64,000 bases of DNA from Mageeibacillus indolicus UPII9-5 (lineage in GTDB: Bacteria > Bacillota > Clostridia > Saccharofermentanales > Fastidiosipilaceae), in contig NC_013895.2 in the NCBI RefSeq assembly GCF_000025225.2, positions 806,001 to 870,000 on the forward strand. The letters run 5' to 3'. Below are positions 25,951-35,334 of this stretch, one piece after another. Under the pieces are notes generated by a model that worked only from the letters and a program-made list of their open reading frames with translations, was not told where the DNA came from and ran no database searches. Positions within the stretch are counted from its first letter, which is position 1, and every line of letters begins with the position of its first letter. The translations under genes and the position numbers were made by a program.

Positions 25951-28518
25951 ATGCTGGTAGCAAAGGTAGTTTTACGCAATGCTTTACTCAGTTTTGATGC
26001 ATTGTATTCGTATGCGGTTCCGGTGGCTGATCAAATGAAAATTAAGCCGGGTTCCAGAGTTATGGTTCCTTTCGGAACCAATAATCGGAAAGAGGAAGCT
26101 TTCGTGATCCGGCTTGACAATGCGGAAGGCACATCATTCGTCCTAAAAGAGATTGTCCGCAGTTTGGATGAACAGCCTTTGTTCAGCTCGGAGCAGTTAA
26201 AATTGGCCGGTATGATGACCCGGCGTTATGCCTGCACGTGGGGGGCTGCTCTACGTTTAATGTTGCCCGCGGCGGTCAGCATGCACATCGATTACTACCT
26301 TACGCTCACGGCTACCGGTCTCCAAGAACTTTCCGAGTTGAAGATAAATTCTGCTGAAAATGAACAAAATTTCCTAAGCTTAGCCACTTATCTATCCGGT
26401 AAACGTAACTATTCCGCCCCGCTTAAGTTATTGCAAAAACAGTTTGACTTCTTGGAAGCAGAGCTCAGTACCTGGATAGAGGCAGGTTATATTTTGCGCC
26501 ATGAACGTATAAATAGTGGGATGAAGGATAAGACTGAAACGGTGAGAACCGTATATTTGACGGACCGCGACGCGATAATTGCTTTAATTGAAAGTGATCA
26601 AATCAGCAGCTTGAATCAACTAAGAGTGTTACAACTGTTGCTTGAATATGGTGAGATAAGCGAAGCTGATTGCATGGCCGTTTGCAGTGTCAGCAAGGTG
26701 GTGCTGAACGGTATGATTAAAAAAAAATGGTTAGCAGTTGGAACAGCTTGTTATGAAAGAAAACGGTCCGATGTTCTATCAGCAGTTTCTGATAGTGCGA
26801 ATGCTGTATCAAATAGTAAAGTCAGTCAAGCCGGTTTGGAGGGTGAAACGTTTATCGAAGAAGATACACCGGGGCCAGTTTTGACGCAAGAGCAAAATGC
26901 CGTTCTGCAAACTTTGCAATTTGAGCTTCTCAAGCGACCAGTTTCTTCCCCAACTAGTTCATCGCCGCTTAAAGAAAACTTGCTTTTTGGGATAACCGGC
27001 AGCGGAAAGACTGAGGTTTATCTGCGTTTGACCGCAATTGCTTTGCAACAAAATTTAGGCGTGATTATACTTGTCCCGGAAATTGCGCTAACACCTCAGA
27101 TGACCTACAGGTTCCAAAAACGTTTTGGGAGCAATATAGCGGTTCTCCATTCCCGTTTAACCCCACGTCAAAAGTTTGAGCAATGGCGTCGCCTAGCTTC
27201 GGGCGAAGCAAAAATAGCGGTAGGCGCAAGGTCGGCCATTTTTGCCCCGGTTGTAAATTTAGGCTTGATAATTATTGACGAAGAACAGGAAAGCAGTTAC
27301 CGTGCGGATACACATCCTCGCTACGATGCAAGGACGCTTGCGAGATATCGCTGTCACAACACCGGTGCAATGCTTTTGCTGGGTTCAGCCACCCCCTCGA
27401 TGGAGGCGTTTCATCGTACGGCGACCGGTAAGTCAGGCCTCTTAGAACTGCGCAATCGTCCTGGAATGGCAGTTTTGCCAGATGTGCAAATAGTGGATAT
27501 GCGCCAAGAAAACAGACACGGTAATTTTACAATATATAGTGATGCTTTAATAAATGCTTGTACGGACGCCTGTGCTAGAGGCGAGCAGGTGATGATTCTG
27601 CTTAATCGGCGTGGTTTTGCTTCTTCGTATATGTGTTACAGTTGCGGACAAGTGCGGCAATGCCCTAATTGTAGCGTTAATCTTACCTACCATCAGCAAG
27701 GACGCCGCCTTATTTGTCATTATTGCGGTCATATCGAGCCGGCCACTAAAACCTGCCCGCAATGCGGCAGTAGCCTTATTGGCGGCGTAGGATATGGAAC
27801 TCAACAAGCAGAGAGCGTTTTGCAGGAGATGCTGCCTCAGGCGAAAATTTTACGCATGGATCAGGACACTACAGCTACAAGACTTAGCCATGGCGAAATT
27901 CTGACTTCCTTCCGGCGACACGAAGCCGATATACTTATCGGAACACAGATGATTGCTAAAGGGCATGACTTTCCCAACGTGACGGTAGTCGGCATAATAG
28001 GGGCTGAAAAAGCTTTCTTTACCGGCGATTTTCGCGCTTCAGAAAGAGCATTCCAACTATTTACACAAGCTGCCGGCAGGGCAGGGCGCAGTCAAAAGAA
28101 AGGAAAGGTTTTTTTACAAACCTATAATCCCGATGAATACGCAGTGACATGTGCCGTAAATCAAGATTATCGCTCATTTTATGCGGCTGAATTGCCGTAT
28201 CGACAAGCCTTGTGCTATCCACCTTGCGGTGCCGTTTTAACTTTGCAGGCTTCAGCCCCGATCGAAATCACGGTTGAACATTTTTTCCGCTTTTTATATC
28301 GTGACTTGAATGAAAGATTTGTTGAAAATAGGATGAACAACGAAAATTTAATTGTACATAAACCAGCTCGCAGCCCGGTTTGGCGGCTCAACAATAGAGT
28401 ATATTGGCAAATGTTCCTTATAAGTGATAAACTTGAATGTTTGGCAAAGATAATGCTGTATGTTGCGCAGTTGAAACTAAAAAATGAAGTGCGTCTAAGT
28501 TGGAATTTAGACGGGTAA
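25951..28518 (+). CDS. priA: Primosomal protein N' (PriA helicase)
   Basis: 855 aa. Restarts stalled forks by 3'-5' unwinding and DnaB loading. The N-terminal 3'-flap-binding domain (VVLRNALLSFDALYSYAVP) is followed by a superfamily 2 helicase with Walker A GITGSGKTEVYL (about 350), DEEQ, and two paired zinc modules (CYSCGQVRQCPNCS, CHYCGH, CPQCGSS). The ORF shows the whole family length. AAAGGAG before the ATG. The def promoter lies at its 3' end. Confidence 0.97.
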   Translation: MLVAKVVLRNALLSFDALYSYAVPVADQMKIKPGSRVMVPFGTNNRKEEAFVIRLDNAEGTSFVLKEIVRSLDEQPLFSSEQLKLAGMMTRRYACTWGAALRLMLPAAVSMHIDYYLTLTATGLQELSELKINSAENEQNFLSLATYLSGKRNYSAPLKLLQKQFDFLEAELSTWIEAGYILRHERINSGMKDKTETVRTVYLTDRDAIIALIESDQISSLNQLRVLQLLLEYGEISEADCMAVCSVSKVVLNGMIKKKWLAVGTACYERKRSDVLSAVSDSANAVSNSKVSQAGLEGETFIEEDTPGPVLTQEQNAVLQTLQFELLKRPVSSPTSSSPLKENLLFGITGSGKTEVYLRLTAIALQQNLGVIILVPEIALTPQMTYRFQKRFGSNIAVLHSRLTPRQKFEQWRRLASGEAKIAVGARSAIFAPVVNLGLIIIDEEQESSYRADTHPRYDARTLARYRCHNTGAMLLLGSATPSMEAFHRTATGKSGLLELRNRPGMAVLPDVQIVDMRQENRHGNFTIYSDALINACTDACARGEQVMILLNRRGFASSYMCYSCGQVRQCPNCSVNLTYHQQGRRLICHYCGHIEPATKTCPQCGSSLIGGVGYGTQQAESVLQEMLPQAKILRMDQDTTATRLSHGEILTSFRRHEADILIGTQMIAKGHDFPNVTVVGIIGAEKAFFTGDFRASERAFQLFTQAAGRAGRSQKKGKVFLQTYNPDEYAVTCAVNQDYRSFYAAELPYRQALCYPPCGAVLTLQASAPIEITVEHFFRFLYRDLNERFVENRMNNENLIVHKPARSPVWRLNNRVYWQMFLISDKLECLAKIMLYVAQLKLKNEVRLSWNLDG

Positions 28519-28528
28519 TTGCTATAAT
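28500..28528 (+). promoter_or_regulatory. Promoter of def
   Basis: TTGGAA (28500-28505), a 17-nt spacer, and TATAAT (28523-28528), at the end of priA. Confidence 0.6.
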
Positions 28529-28551
28529 ATGAGGTTAGAAGGAGATTACTT

Positions 28552-29034
28552 ATGGCAGTAAGAGAAATAATTGTTGATGGAGATGACAGGTTACGCAAAA
28601 AGGCGCGACCGGTGGATAATATAGCTGATCCTAAGATTCAGCAGATCGTTGATGATATGATTGATACATTATATGCAACTGGTAACGGGGTAGGTTTGGC
28701 GGCGGTTCAAGTCGGCATACTAAAACGCATATTTGTTATTGATTTACAAGACGGGAAGGGGCTTAAAGTCTATATAAACCCCGAGATAATTGATAGACAG
28801 GGCAGCCAATGCAATCAAGAGGGCTGCCTTAGTTTGCCTGGATTTTGGGGCGAAGTGATAAGACCGGCTAAAGTTACGGTTAGAGCCTTCGACCGGAACG
28901 GCAAGCAGTTTGAACAGACAGCTACTGGCTTGGGTGCAATTTGTATTTCGCATGAGACTGACCACTTGAATGGAATTCTATTCAAGGATTTGGTAATTTC
29001 GGAGGAAGAAGCAGCGCGCTTTAAGCAGAAGTAG
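28552..29034 (+). CDS. def: Peptide deformylase
   Basis: 160 aa. Removes the N-formyl group from new proteins. Metal ligands are visible in QEGCLSLPG (Cys) and HETDHLNG (two His with catalytic Glu). Motif I reads GVGLAAVQVG where most deformylases have GLAAPQ, so the usual Pro is Val. AGAAGGAG before the ATG. fmt, which installs the formyl group on initiator tRNA, follows. Confidence 0.95.
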   Translation: MAVREIIVDGDDRLRKKARPVDNIADPKIQQIVDDMIDTLYATGNGVGLAAVQVGILKRIFVIDLQDGKGLKVYINPEIIDRQGSQCNQEGCLSLPGFWGEVIRPAKVTVRAFDRNGKQFEQTATGLGAICISHETDHLNGILFKDLVISEEEAARFKQK

Positions 29035-29116
29035 TACTTCGTTACCCGAAACGACGTAAGGCCGACAGCATCGGTATATCGGAAATAAACTAGATTAAAA
29101 TTTGGGCAGGTAATGC

Positions 29117-30088
29117 ATGACTGATTTACGAATAATTTTTATGGGAACCCCGGAATATGCGACTTATTCACTTCAAGCATTGATAGAAGCCGACCTCAAG
29201 CCGGTTCTTTGTGTTTCACAGCCGGATAAGCCTTGGGGGCGTAAACAAGTCATCCTGCCTACCCCAGTTAAAGAACTTGCTGTAGCTAATAATATTCCTG
29301 TTTTGCAACCGGTAAAAATTAAGACTGCGGAATTTCAGGAGAATTTGGCTGATTACAGACCGGACCTTATCGTTACTGCGGCTTATGGACGGATCCTCCC
29401 CCAGAATATTCTTGATTTACCTCGTTTAGGTTGTATTAATGTGCATGGCTCACTATTACCGCGATATCGCGGGGCTTCTCCGGTACAACAATCAATTATT
29501 AATGGTGACGAAATAACTGGGATTACTATACTACGTATGACCATGGCCATGGATGCCGGCGATATTTTACGTCAAGCAAGCATACCTCTAAAGGACGAAT
29601 ACAATGTTGCAACATTGATGACGGAATTGGGCAAATTGGGTGGTACCGTCTTACCTGGCACTATTAAAGATTTGGTGGCGGGAAAAATCTCCGAAATACC
29701 GCAAGATGAGACAAAAGCCACGTATGTATCCCTATTGGATCGTTCAGTCGGTAAGATCGACTTCACCAGATCAGCTCGAACGATTTTCAACTTGGTTCGC
29801 GGTACCGATCCATGGCCGGGGGCTTACACCGGTTACAACGGCAAGAGACTCAAAATTTATCGTTCACACGTGATAGATACTCACTCTGCCGAGGTCGGTA
29901 AGTATAATATAGCGAAGTATTTCCCGGGGGAGATTCTACCGGCACCCAAGGGAGAACTGTGGGTCGGCACCGGTGATGGTATCTTGGCCTTAGATGAATT
30001 ACAGTTCACCGGTGGGAAACGCCTTGATGCACGCGACTGTGCCCATAACTTTGCCGTTGGAAGCAGTTTCGTTCTAGAGGAAAATTGA
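29117..30088 (+). CDS. fmt: Methionyl-tRNA formyltransferase
   Basis: 323 aa. Formylates Met-tRNAfMet using 10-formyl-THF. FMGTPEYATYSLQALIEA opens the catalytic domain. NVHGSLLPRYRGASPVQQ holds the catalytic HG and the SLLPRYRG signature. The C-terminal OB-like domain begins near 210 (VRGTDPWPGAYT). rsmB starts two bases after its stop. Confidence 0.97.
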   Translation: MTDLRIIFMGTPEYATYSLQALIEADLKPVLCVSQPDKPWGRKQVILPTPVKELAVANNIPVLQPVKIKTAEFQENLADYRPDLIVTAAYGRILPQNILDLPRLGCINVHGSLLPRYRGASPVQQSIINGDEITGITILRMTMAMDAGDILRQASIPLKDEYNVATLMTELGKLGGTVLPGTIKDLVAGKISEIPQDETKATYVSLLDRSVGKIDFTRSARTIFNLVRGTDPWPGAYTGYNGKRLKIYRSHVIDTHSAEVGKYNIAKYFPGEILPAPKGELWVGTGDGILALDELQFTGGKRLDARDCAHNFAVGSSFVLEEN

Positions 30089-30089
30089 A

Positions 30090-31586
30090 GTGCTTTATTC
30101 AGGAATCCGTTTAAAACAACCTGATAATGGCCGTGAAGCGGCAGCTCAAGTTATTTATCATTGCCTCGCGTTGCACGATATGGCTTCGTTTGACCCGGTT
30201 TTACGCCAAACGGTAAACTTTTTAAGCTTGCCGGAACGAAATCTTGCCGTGGCTATTGTTTATGGTACGATGACCTATCTGTATACAATTGACTATGTTT
30301 TGGGCAAGCATTGCAAAATAGGCCTTGAGAAGCTCGATCCGTGGCTGAAAAGTGTATTACGAACCGCGGTTTGGCAGTTGCGCTATAGTCGCAATTTACC
30401 TGAAACTGCGGTTGTGAATGAATGTTGTAAATTAGTTAAAAAATATCGTCATCAGGGAATGGTTGATTTTGCTAATGCCGTTATGCGTGCGGAAGTCAGC
30501 CATCCCGTCTGTATTCCGCCCGGAAATTTAGCCTTACAATACTCTTTGTTGCCGGAACTGGCAGGCTACTTTAAAAAACGATTCGGAATTGAGCAGGCTA
30601 AAATTGAATTACAAGCCTTACTTATGCCCCCTGATTTAACTGTACGAGTGAACAGATGCCGGTCTAATGTAATTTCTTTGATCAACGAACTTAAACTTTA
30701 TTCAGTGGCCGCTGAAGCACATCCATATTTTGACCACGTCCTGAAATTAAACTTAAAAGGCGCATCGCTCACCGAATTGCCTGCATTTAAAGTTGGAAAA
30801 TTTTTTGTTCAGGGAATAGGCGCAATGCTGGTCGGAATGATTGCCCCTATACCCACACATCCGGATGATAATCATCTGGTTATTGATCTATGCGCAGCTC
30901 CTGGCGGCAAAATCACTCATGTGCTTGAGCGTTTGCTGCTGAGTAATAAGTCGCCTAGTTCTGGTAATTTGCCGACCTCGACCTACACTAATGAACAATC
31001 GATTGCATCTTTTGTAGAAGCTTGGGACATTAATCAGGCTAGATTGGATGCCCTGATTGATAATTTATCTCGCTTGGGTCTTCCAGAAATTAAAACTGCC
31101 GTGGTGGATGCCACCGACAGAAAAGCTGAGCCAATCATTCGTTGTAGCGGCAAAGCAGCTTTGGTAATTGCCGATGTCCCGTGTAGCGGCTTGGGTGTTT
31201 TGGCCCGTAAGCCGGAATTGCGATGGAATATGAATTATGAAAAAATTTGCCGCCTTTTGCCGTTGCAAGCCGAAATTTTACGGACGGCAAGTTTACTTAC
31301 AGCCGCTCAAGGATATCTGCTGTACAGTACTTGTACGTTAAATTGGGATGAAAATGAAGGACAAGTTAACACTTTCTTGGAAAGTGCTGAAGGGCAAGAA
31401 TTTACCCCGGTTGATCTGACCCCGTATTTACCTGTATCCTTCGTCGATCGGCTCGACGAGGTTGAGCGAAAAAACTTATCCGCAGGGAAGCTTAATTTAT
31501 TGCCGGCACGTGACGGATGTGAAGGGTTTTTCATAAGTTTATTGCAAAGAAAGAAAAACTTGAAAAAACAACTTTTGAAAACTTAA
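30090..31586 (+). CDS. rsmB: 16S rRNA m5C967 methyltransferase
   Basis: 498 aa. An N-terminal NusB-like RNA-binding domain (AAQVIYHCLALHDMAS to about residue 140) is followed by a Rossmann methyltransferase: DLCAAPGGKITHVLERL (SAM site), ADVPCSGLGVLARKPELRW (PC catalytic motif) and STCTLNWDENEGQV (TC nucleophile). GTG start with AGAGG upstream. A low-complexity stretch near 290-310 lies between motifs. It overlaps the 3' end of the opposite-strand apbE gene by 4 nt. Confidence 0.94.
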   Translation: MLYSGIRLKQPDNGREAAAQVIYHCLALHDMASFDPVLRQTVNFLSLPERNLAVAIVYGTMTYLYTIDYVLGKHCKIGLEKLDPWLKSVLRTAVWQLRYSRNLPETAVVNECCKLVKKYRHQGMVDFANAVMRAEVSHPVCIPPGNLALQYSLLPELAGYFKKRFGIEQAKIELQALLMPPDLTVRVNRCRSNVISLINELKLYSVAAEAHPYFDHVLKLNLKGASLTELPAFKVGKFFVQGIGAMLVGMIAPIPTHPDDNHLVIDLCAAPGGKITHVLERLLLSNKSPSSGNLPTSTYTNEQSIASFVEAWDINQARLDALIDNLSRLGLPEIKTAVVDATDRKAEPIIRCSGKAALVIADVPCSGLGVLARKPELRWNMNYEKICRLLPLQAEILRTASLLTAAQGYLLYSTCTLNWDENEGQVNTFLESAEGQEFTPVDLTPYLPVSFVDRLDEVERKNLSAGKLNLLPARDGCEGFFISLLQRKKNLKKQLLKT

Positions 31587-32689
31587 TCGACATAATTTGT
31601 TTTTATATACTTTTTTAAGCCGGGAGAATAGGTTACTTTACCGTTATGATCCACCCAGACAGCTTCCACGTCATCTAGCTTGGCAACTAAACTTTGCCCG
31701 GCAGCTAAATCCATATTAAATAGACCGGTTGTAAGTCCGTCAGCCAAGGTAGAGCTGTGTGTAAAAACCGAAACGCTTTTAAAACGGTCGGAAGGAAATA
31801 AGGTTGCCGGGTCAATTATATGGTGATAGCATTTGCCGTGAAAAATATAAAATCTCTCATAAATTCCGCTAGTAACTAAGGTCGTATCTACTAAATTGAG
31901 CACCAACAAATAAGGATTGGGAGCTTCTTTTTCAGGATTTTGAATAGCCACACTCCAAGGAGTTCCCGCAGCATCTTTGCTTCCAACAGCCTTGATATTC
32001 CCACCAATATTTAACAGGAAATGGTTATAGTGCTTGCTGATTGCGTAGTCGGCCAATCGATCGGCGATGTATCCTTTAGCGATAGCGCCGCCGTCCAACC
32101 GCAGATTTCGATCTTTAACACTGACTTCATTATTTTCTGTATCTAATACTAAATCATCAATATTAATATGTTTGCCGGCGGCTTTTAAACTTGCTTCATC
32201 AGGCAGTTTCGCTTTATCAGGATGGTCCAAAGCTGCTATTCTTTCGCGATGCCACAGATCAATTACGCTGCCCAAGGCTATATTGGTGGCACCGCTTGTT
32301 ATATTATATATTTTTTTGGATTCTTTTAAAAAATGCATCAATTCTGGATCAACTTTTATATGGTTGGCCGATCCTTCAGCCGCCGCGTCATTGATTGATT
32401 TTAGATTGGTAACTCCGTCATAGGTGTGATAAATGTCCAGCAGATGATGATAACGCTGCATTTCTTTGTGTAGGTCTTGACAGGCGGCCTCAAATTCTTC
32501 AGTTTGATAGCCATTAGCTGATAATGTAACTACAGTGTCAAAGACATCGAAATATTGCTGATACAAGGAATTACCTGATGCTGATCCTGATCCTGAAGTT
32601 TTTTCCTTGCAAGCAAAAAGCGGTAAAATTAAACTAAGCGCAAGCGTAATAACTAGCGCAGTTTTAAATGTATTTTTAAATGTTTTCAT
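31583..32689 (-). CDS. apbE: FAD:protein FMN transferase, lipoprotein (ApbE)
   Basis: 368 aa from the Met at 32689. Attaches FMN covalently to Thr/Ser of membrane redox proteins such as Rnf/Nqr subunits. The N-terminus is a lipoprotein signal ending LPLFACKEK, so it sits on the outer face of the membrane. ApbE signatures include VIDLWHRERIA, RLDGGAIAKGYIADRLADY, GGNIKAVGS and HHIIDPATLFPSD. The frame opens at 32737, but the region before 32689 is coding for the HMA protein. It follows that gene by 7 nt, so both are one operon. Confidence 0.9.
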   Translation of the reverse strand: MKTFKNTFKTALVITLALSLILPLFACKEKTSGSGSASGNSLYQQYFDVFDTVVTLSANGYQTEEFEAACQDLHKEMQRYHHLLDIYHTYDGVTNLKSINDAAAEGSANHIKVDPELMHFLKESKKIYNITSGATNIALGSVIDLWHRERIAALDHPDKAKLPDEASLKAAGKHINIDDLVLDTENNEVSVKDRNLRLDGGAIAKGYIADRLADYAISKHYNHFLLNIGGNIKAVGSKDAAGTPWSVAIQNPEKEAPNPYLLVLNLVDTTLVTSGIYERFYIFHGKCYHHIIDPATLFPSDRFKSVSVFTHSSTLADGLTTGLFNMDLAAGQSLVAKLDDVEAVWVDHNGKVTYSPGLKKYIKTNYVD

Positions 32690-32696
32690 AAACGTA

Positions 32697-32954
32697 TTAC
32701 AGCTTCCGAATTTGATAATCAATAAGTTGATAGCCAAGACCGGTAACAGCCCCGGCCAACATTTCTTCGCTTAAAACTTCCCCGGCGATTATACGAACTT
32801 CACCGGTAGCTGCTGCAGCTGAGTGGGATATAATTCCCGGAATAACATCTAAAGCTTTATTGACCATTGCTTCACAATGACTACACATCATGCCTTTTAC
32901 ATGTAAAGTAATTTCATATTTGTTATTATTAGGTTTAATGCCGAAAAGACTCAT
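32697..32954 (-). CDS. Heavy-metal-associated (HMA) domain protein
   Basis: 85 aa, a single ferredoxin-like HMA fold. VKGMMCSHCEAMVNKALDVI holds the CxxC metal site, and LGYQLIDYQ is the usual strand 4. GTGGAGG lies before the ATG. Such small proteins carry Cu(I) to ATPases, but no copper ATPase is here. Its partner is apbE, directly downstream, so metal delivery or sensing for a redox system is possible. Confidence 0.85.
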   Translation of the reverse strand: MSLFGIKPNNNKYEITLHVKGMMCSHCEAMVNKALDVIPGIISHSAAAATGEVRIIAGEVLSEEMLAGAVTGLGYQLIDYQIRKL

Positions 32955-33081
32955 ATTATTCCTCCACGTACAACTTATTTTAACTTTTTTTGCCTCAAAA
33001 AGCTACTGCCGTGGACGGATCATTCCTCATCTGTTAGACTTTAAAAGCGTGAAATTATAGCTTGAAAAAGGGAGGATGAGT

Positions 33082-33648
33082 ATGGTATCCGCTCCGACAC
33101 CGTATTTAGAAGAATTTTTTAAAATAGCAGTACCGTATATTTTCCCATTAATTGGTGTTGCGTGCATTGTAGAACCGTATATTATGACGGATTATGCGCC
33201 GCTGTTATTGGGAACGTTGATGATACTTGGTGGGATATATTCACATCTTGAAGCAATTCGTCATAAAACTTATAGTGAACTTGCTAATGTAGATATGGCT
33301 ACTTCGCTGATGATGGTAGTGGTAGGTTCGATAATTCTGTTTAAACGTGATAATGCCATCGAATTTATGGGCTATGTTTGGGGATTGCTCGGTATAATTA
33401 AAGGAGCTAGACTTTTTGATCAATCCATTTATTATGCTTATATCAAACAAAAATGGCTGCTTAAAGTTTTCTGGGGGATAGCAAATATTTTCCTGGGTGT
33501 ATTCTTGCTGATTGATCCGGCCGAAAACTTTTCACATCATGTTGTCATCCTCGGCTTCGAATTGATAGCCTATTCGGCCCAACATTTGAATGTCCCAAGT
33601 TTTCTGATGAATAAACTGAAAGAAATAAAGGCTTTCCCTCGAAAATAA
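33082..33648 (+). CDS. Small multi-pass membrane protein (HdeD/DUF308-like)
   Basis: 188 aa with about six hydrophobic segments and little else, e.g. IFPLIGVACIVEPYIM and VFWGIANIFLGVFLLIDPA. The repeated pattern of Gly-containing helices resembles HdeD/DUF308 proteins, but the match is only by look. GGGAGG overlaps an ATG at 33076 and is 6 nt from the ATG at 33082, which is chosen. Single gene between opposite-strand units, closed by a shared terminator. Confidence 0.7.
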   Translation: MVSAPTPYLEEFFKIAVPYIFPLIGVACIVEPYIMTDYAPLLLGTLMILGGIYSHLEAIRHKTYSELANVDMATSLMMVVVGSIILFKRDNAIEFMGYVWGLLGIIKGARLFDQSIYYAYIKQKWLLKVFWGIANIFLGVFLLIDPAENFSHHVVILGFELIAYSAQHLNVPSFLMNKLKEIKAFPRK

Positions 33649-33672
33649 AATAATTGGCAAATATTTGAATTG

Positions 33673-33713
33673 AAAAAGGACACCGGTGATACTGCCGCCG
33701 ATATCCTTTTTCT
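33673..33713 (+). terminator. Bidirectional terminator
   Basis: AAAAAGGA pairs with TCCTTTTT around a partly paired G/C-rich core between the convergent genes ending at 33648 and 33722. The A-run on one side and the T-run on the other suit both strands. Confidence 0.6.
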
Positions 33714-33721
33714 TATGTGAC

Positions 33722-34270
33722 TTAGTTAATTTTAAATGACTTTAAAGTTTTGCTGAGCGGTTTATACAATAACAATGTCAAAATCATATTTATACCGCCT
33801 TTGATCAAGTTAAAGGGGAGAATGGCTGGCACCAATAAAGCAGCAACTTTAGCCCTGGGCCATCCCGTATAAATAGGAGTCAATATATAGTTCCAAAGTA
33901 TCATTATTGCGGTCATGAGTAAAACGCCGATCACCAATCCTATAATCGCTGATTTCAGGCAGCGCTTTTTTCGGTAAAGAATGGTGGCCGGTAGGATAAA
34001 GGCTACGGTTGAAAGCACATTCATAATAAATCCGATAATGCCGGTACTGCTTACCGTAATCATTTCGATAAAGCTTACGGCTAAAGAAGATATTATTGAA
34101 TAAAGCGGCCCGACTAAAAAGCCGATTATTATAATAAGCATATCTTTAGGGTCAAATTTCAGAAATTCCATACCGGGAATTAGGGGGATGCGAATAATTA
34201 CCGTTGAGACGTAGGCCAAAGCTGATAGAACAGCAACGGTAGTCAGGGTTTTTAGTTTAGTTTTTTCCAT
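33722..34270 (-). CDS. ribU: ECF transporter S component, riboflavin (RibU)
   Basis: 182 aa with about six membrane helices. LIPGMEFLKFDPKDMLIIIIG (residues ~30-50) is the riboflavin-binding signature of RibU, and the early ALSALAYVSTVIIRIP helix resembles other S components. It would work with a shared EcfA/EcfA'/EcfT module encoded elsewhere. The FMN riboswitch directly upstream confirms the substrate. Confidence 0.92.
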   Translation of the reverse strand: MEKTKLKTLTTVAVLSALAYVSTVIIRIPLIPGMEFLKFDPKDMLIIIIGFLVGPLYSIISSLAVSFIEMITVSSTGIIGFIMNVLSTVAFILPATILYRKKRCLKSAIIGLVIGVLLMTAIMILWNYILTPIYTGWPRAKVAALLVPAILPFNLIKGGINMILTLLLYKPLSKTLKSFKIN

Positions 34271-34315
34271 AAAAAAGCTCCTTTCAAAGATACAGTCTTC
34301 ACCAGGAGTAGAACA
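34262..34315 (-). promoter_or_regulatory. Expression platform of the FMN riboswitch
   Basis: Between the aptamer and ribU the minus strand carries ACTCCT, then AAGGAG, then CTTTTTT and the ATG. CTCCT/AGGAG pairing would hide the ribU Shine-Dalgarno sequence and could double as a terminator because T's follow. Confidence 0.5.
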
Positions 34316-34318
34316 TGC

Positions 34319-34421
34319 CTTCTTCCATCCAGACTATACTGTCGGTGCCGGAATTTCACCGGGCTCTGCTTGCGCTCGCGGACTGTAACCGCCGGTAGGG
34401 AATTGCACCCTGCCCCGAAGA
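34319..34421 (-). promoter_or_regulatory. FMN riboswitch (RFN element)
   Basis: The minus strand reads CTTCGGGGCAGGGTGCAATT, CCCTACCGGCGGTTACAGTC, a GAGCGCAAGCAGAGCCC hairpin, GGTGAAATTCCGG and CAGTATAGTCTGGATGGAAG, the conserved blocks of the RFN aptamer in order. Controls ribU. Confidence 0.97.
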
Positions 34422-34446
34422 CCATATATTTTTTCTACATAATAAT

Positions 34447-35334
34447 CTAATCAGGATAGTTTGTCAAATATTCATGCCATAAATAATTGATTACCGCCTC
34501 TTCATAGTTTGCGCCGATAACAAGATTGGCCTTTGTTTTGAGTACGTCGGAAGCGTTTGCGACCGCAATGCCGTAATCTGAAGCGGTAAGTAAAGGTAGA
34601 TCGTTGTCTGTATCACCGAAGGTGATGACACGTTTTATCCCAGGAATCAAATTTTTTAATTTGTTAAGTGCTAAACCTTTATGCGCGGTTGCGGGATAGA
34701 CAGCCAACCACCATTCGGGGCGATATAACTCTTGCTGAAAGAGAATAAAAAGTTCTGATTTGTTTTTTAGTTCCTCATATATTGGTAAAAGTACTGAATA
34801 ACTGTCAATTAAATTTATGCAATACACATCTCCTGCATATAAATTATCTAGTTTTGCCTTAGCGACCGGGCCAGGGAGCAGACGGAATCGCTCTGGATTT
34901 TGAGCATGATCTGCATAGTATTTACCTCCATCAGAAAGTGATTCCGGATAAAATATAACTATGTCACGGTTGGCGATACGAGTATGGACATGTGGCGTGA
35001 GCGGGTAGCACTGTCTGAAAAGAGCGTCTAAGTATATCAATGTGGCTTGGGAATGATAGCATGCTTCAATTGGCGAACCAGTCTCAGGGTCATAAATAAA
35101 AGCGCCGTTAGCTACAACTAAAGGCAAGTTGATATCTAATTGTGCCAAGGGCGGCATGGCGGCTGCGTATTCTCTAGCGGTAGCAAAAGTTATGTTCATA
35201 CGCGGCAGAAGAAAATTCAACCTTTTAATTGCACTTGTCGATAATTTCCCTTCAGTATTCAAGAGGGTGCCGTCAAGATCGGTAACATATAAATTACCGG
35301 CCAATTTAGGTAACGTGAATTTTCTTTCAATCAT
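34447..35334 (-). CDS. HAD superfamily (Cof-type) phosphatase
   Basis: About 295 aa from the ATG at 35334, which overlaps the stop of the upstream gene; the frame itself is open further. VTDLDGTLLNTEGKLS is motif I (nucleophile DxDGT), VVANGAFIYDPETG follows, the type IIB cap is in the middle, and TFGDTDNDLPLLTASDYGIA is motif IV. Cof-type enzymes dephosphorylate sugar phosphates or flavin/pyridoxal phosphates. The substrate cannot be told. Confidence 0.88.
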   Translation of the reverse strand: MIERKFTLPKLAGNLYVTDLDGTLLNTEGKLSTSAIKRLNFLLPRMNITFATAREYAAAMPPLAQLDINLPLVVANGAFIYDPETGSPIEACYHSQATLIYLDALFRQCYPLTPHVHTRIANRDIVIFYPESLSDGGKYYADHAQNPERFRLLPGPVAKAKLDNLYAGDVYCINLIDSYSVLLPIYEELKNKSELFILFQQELYRPEWWLAVYPATAHKGLALNKLKNLIPGIKRVITFGDTDNDLPLLTASDYGIAVANASDVLKTKANLVIGANYEEAVINYLWHEYLTNYPD

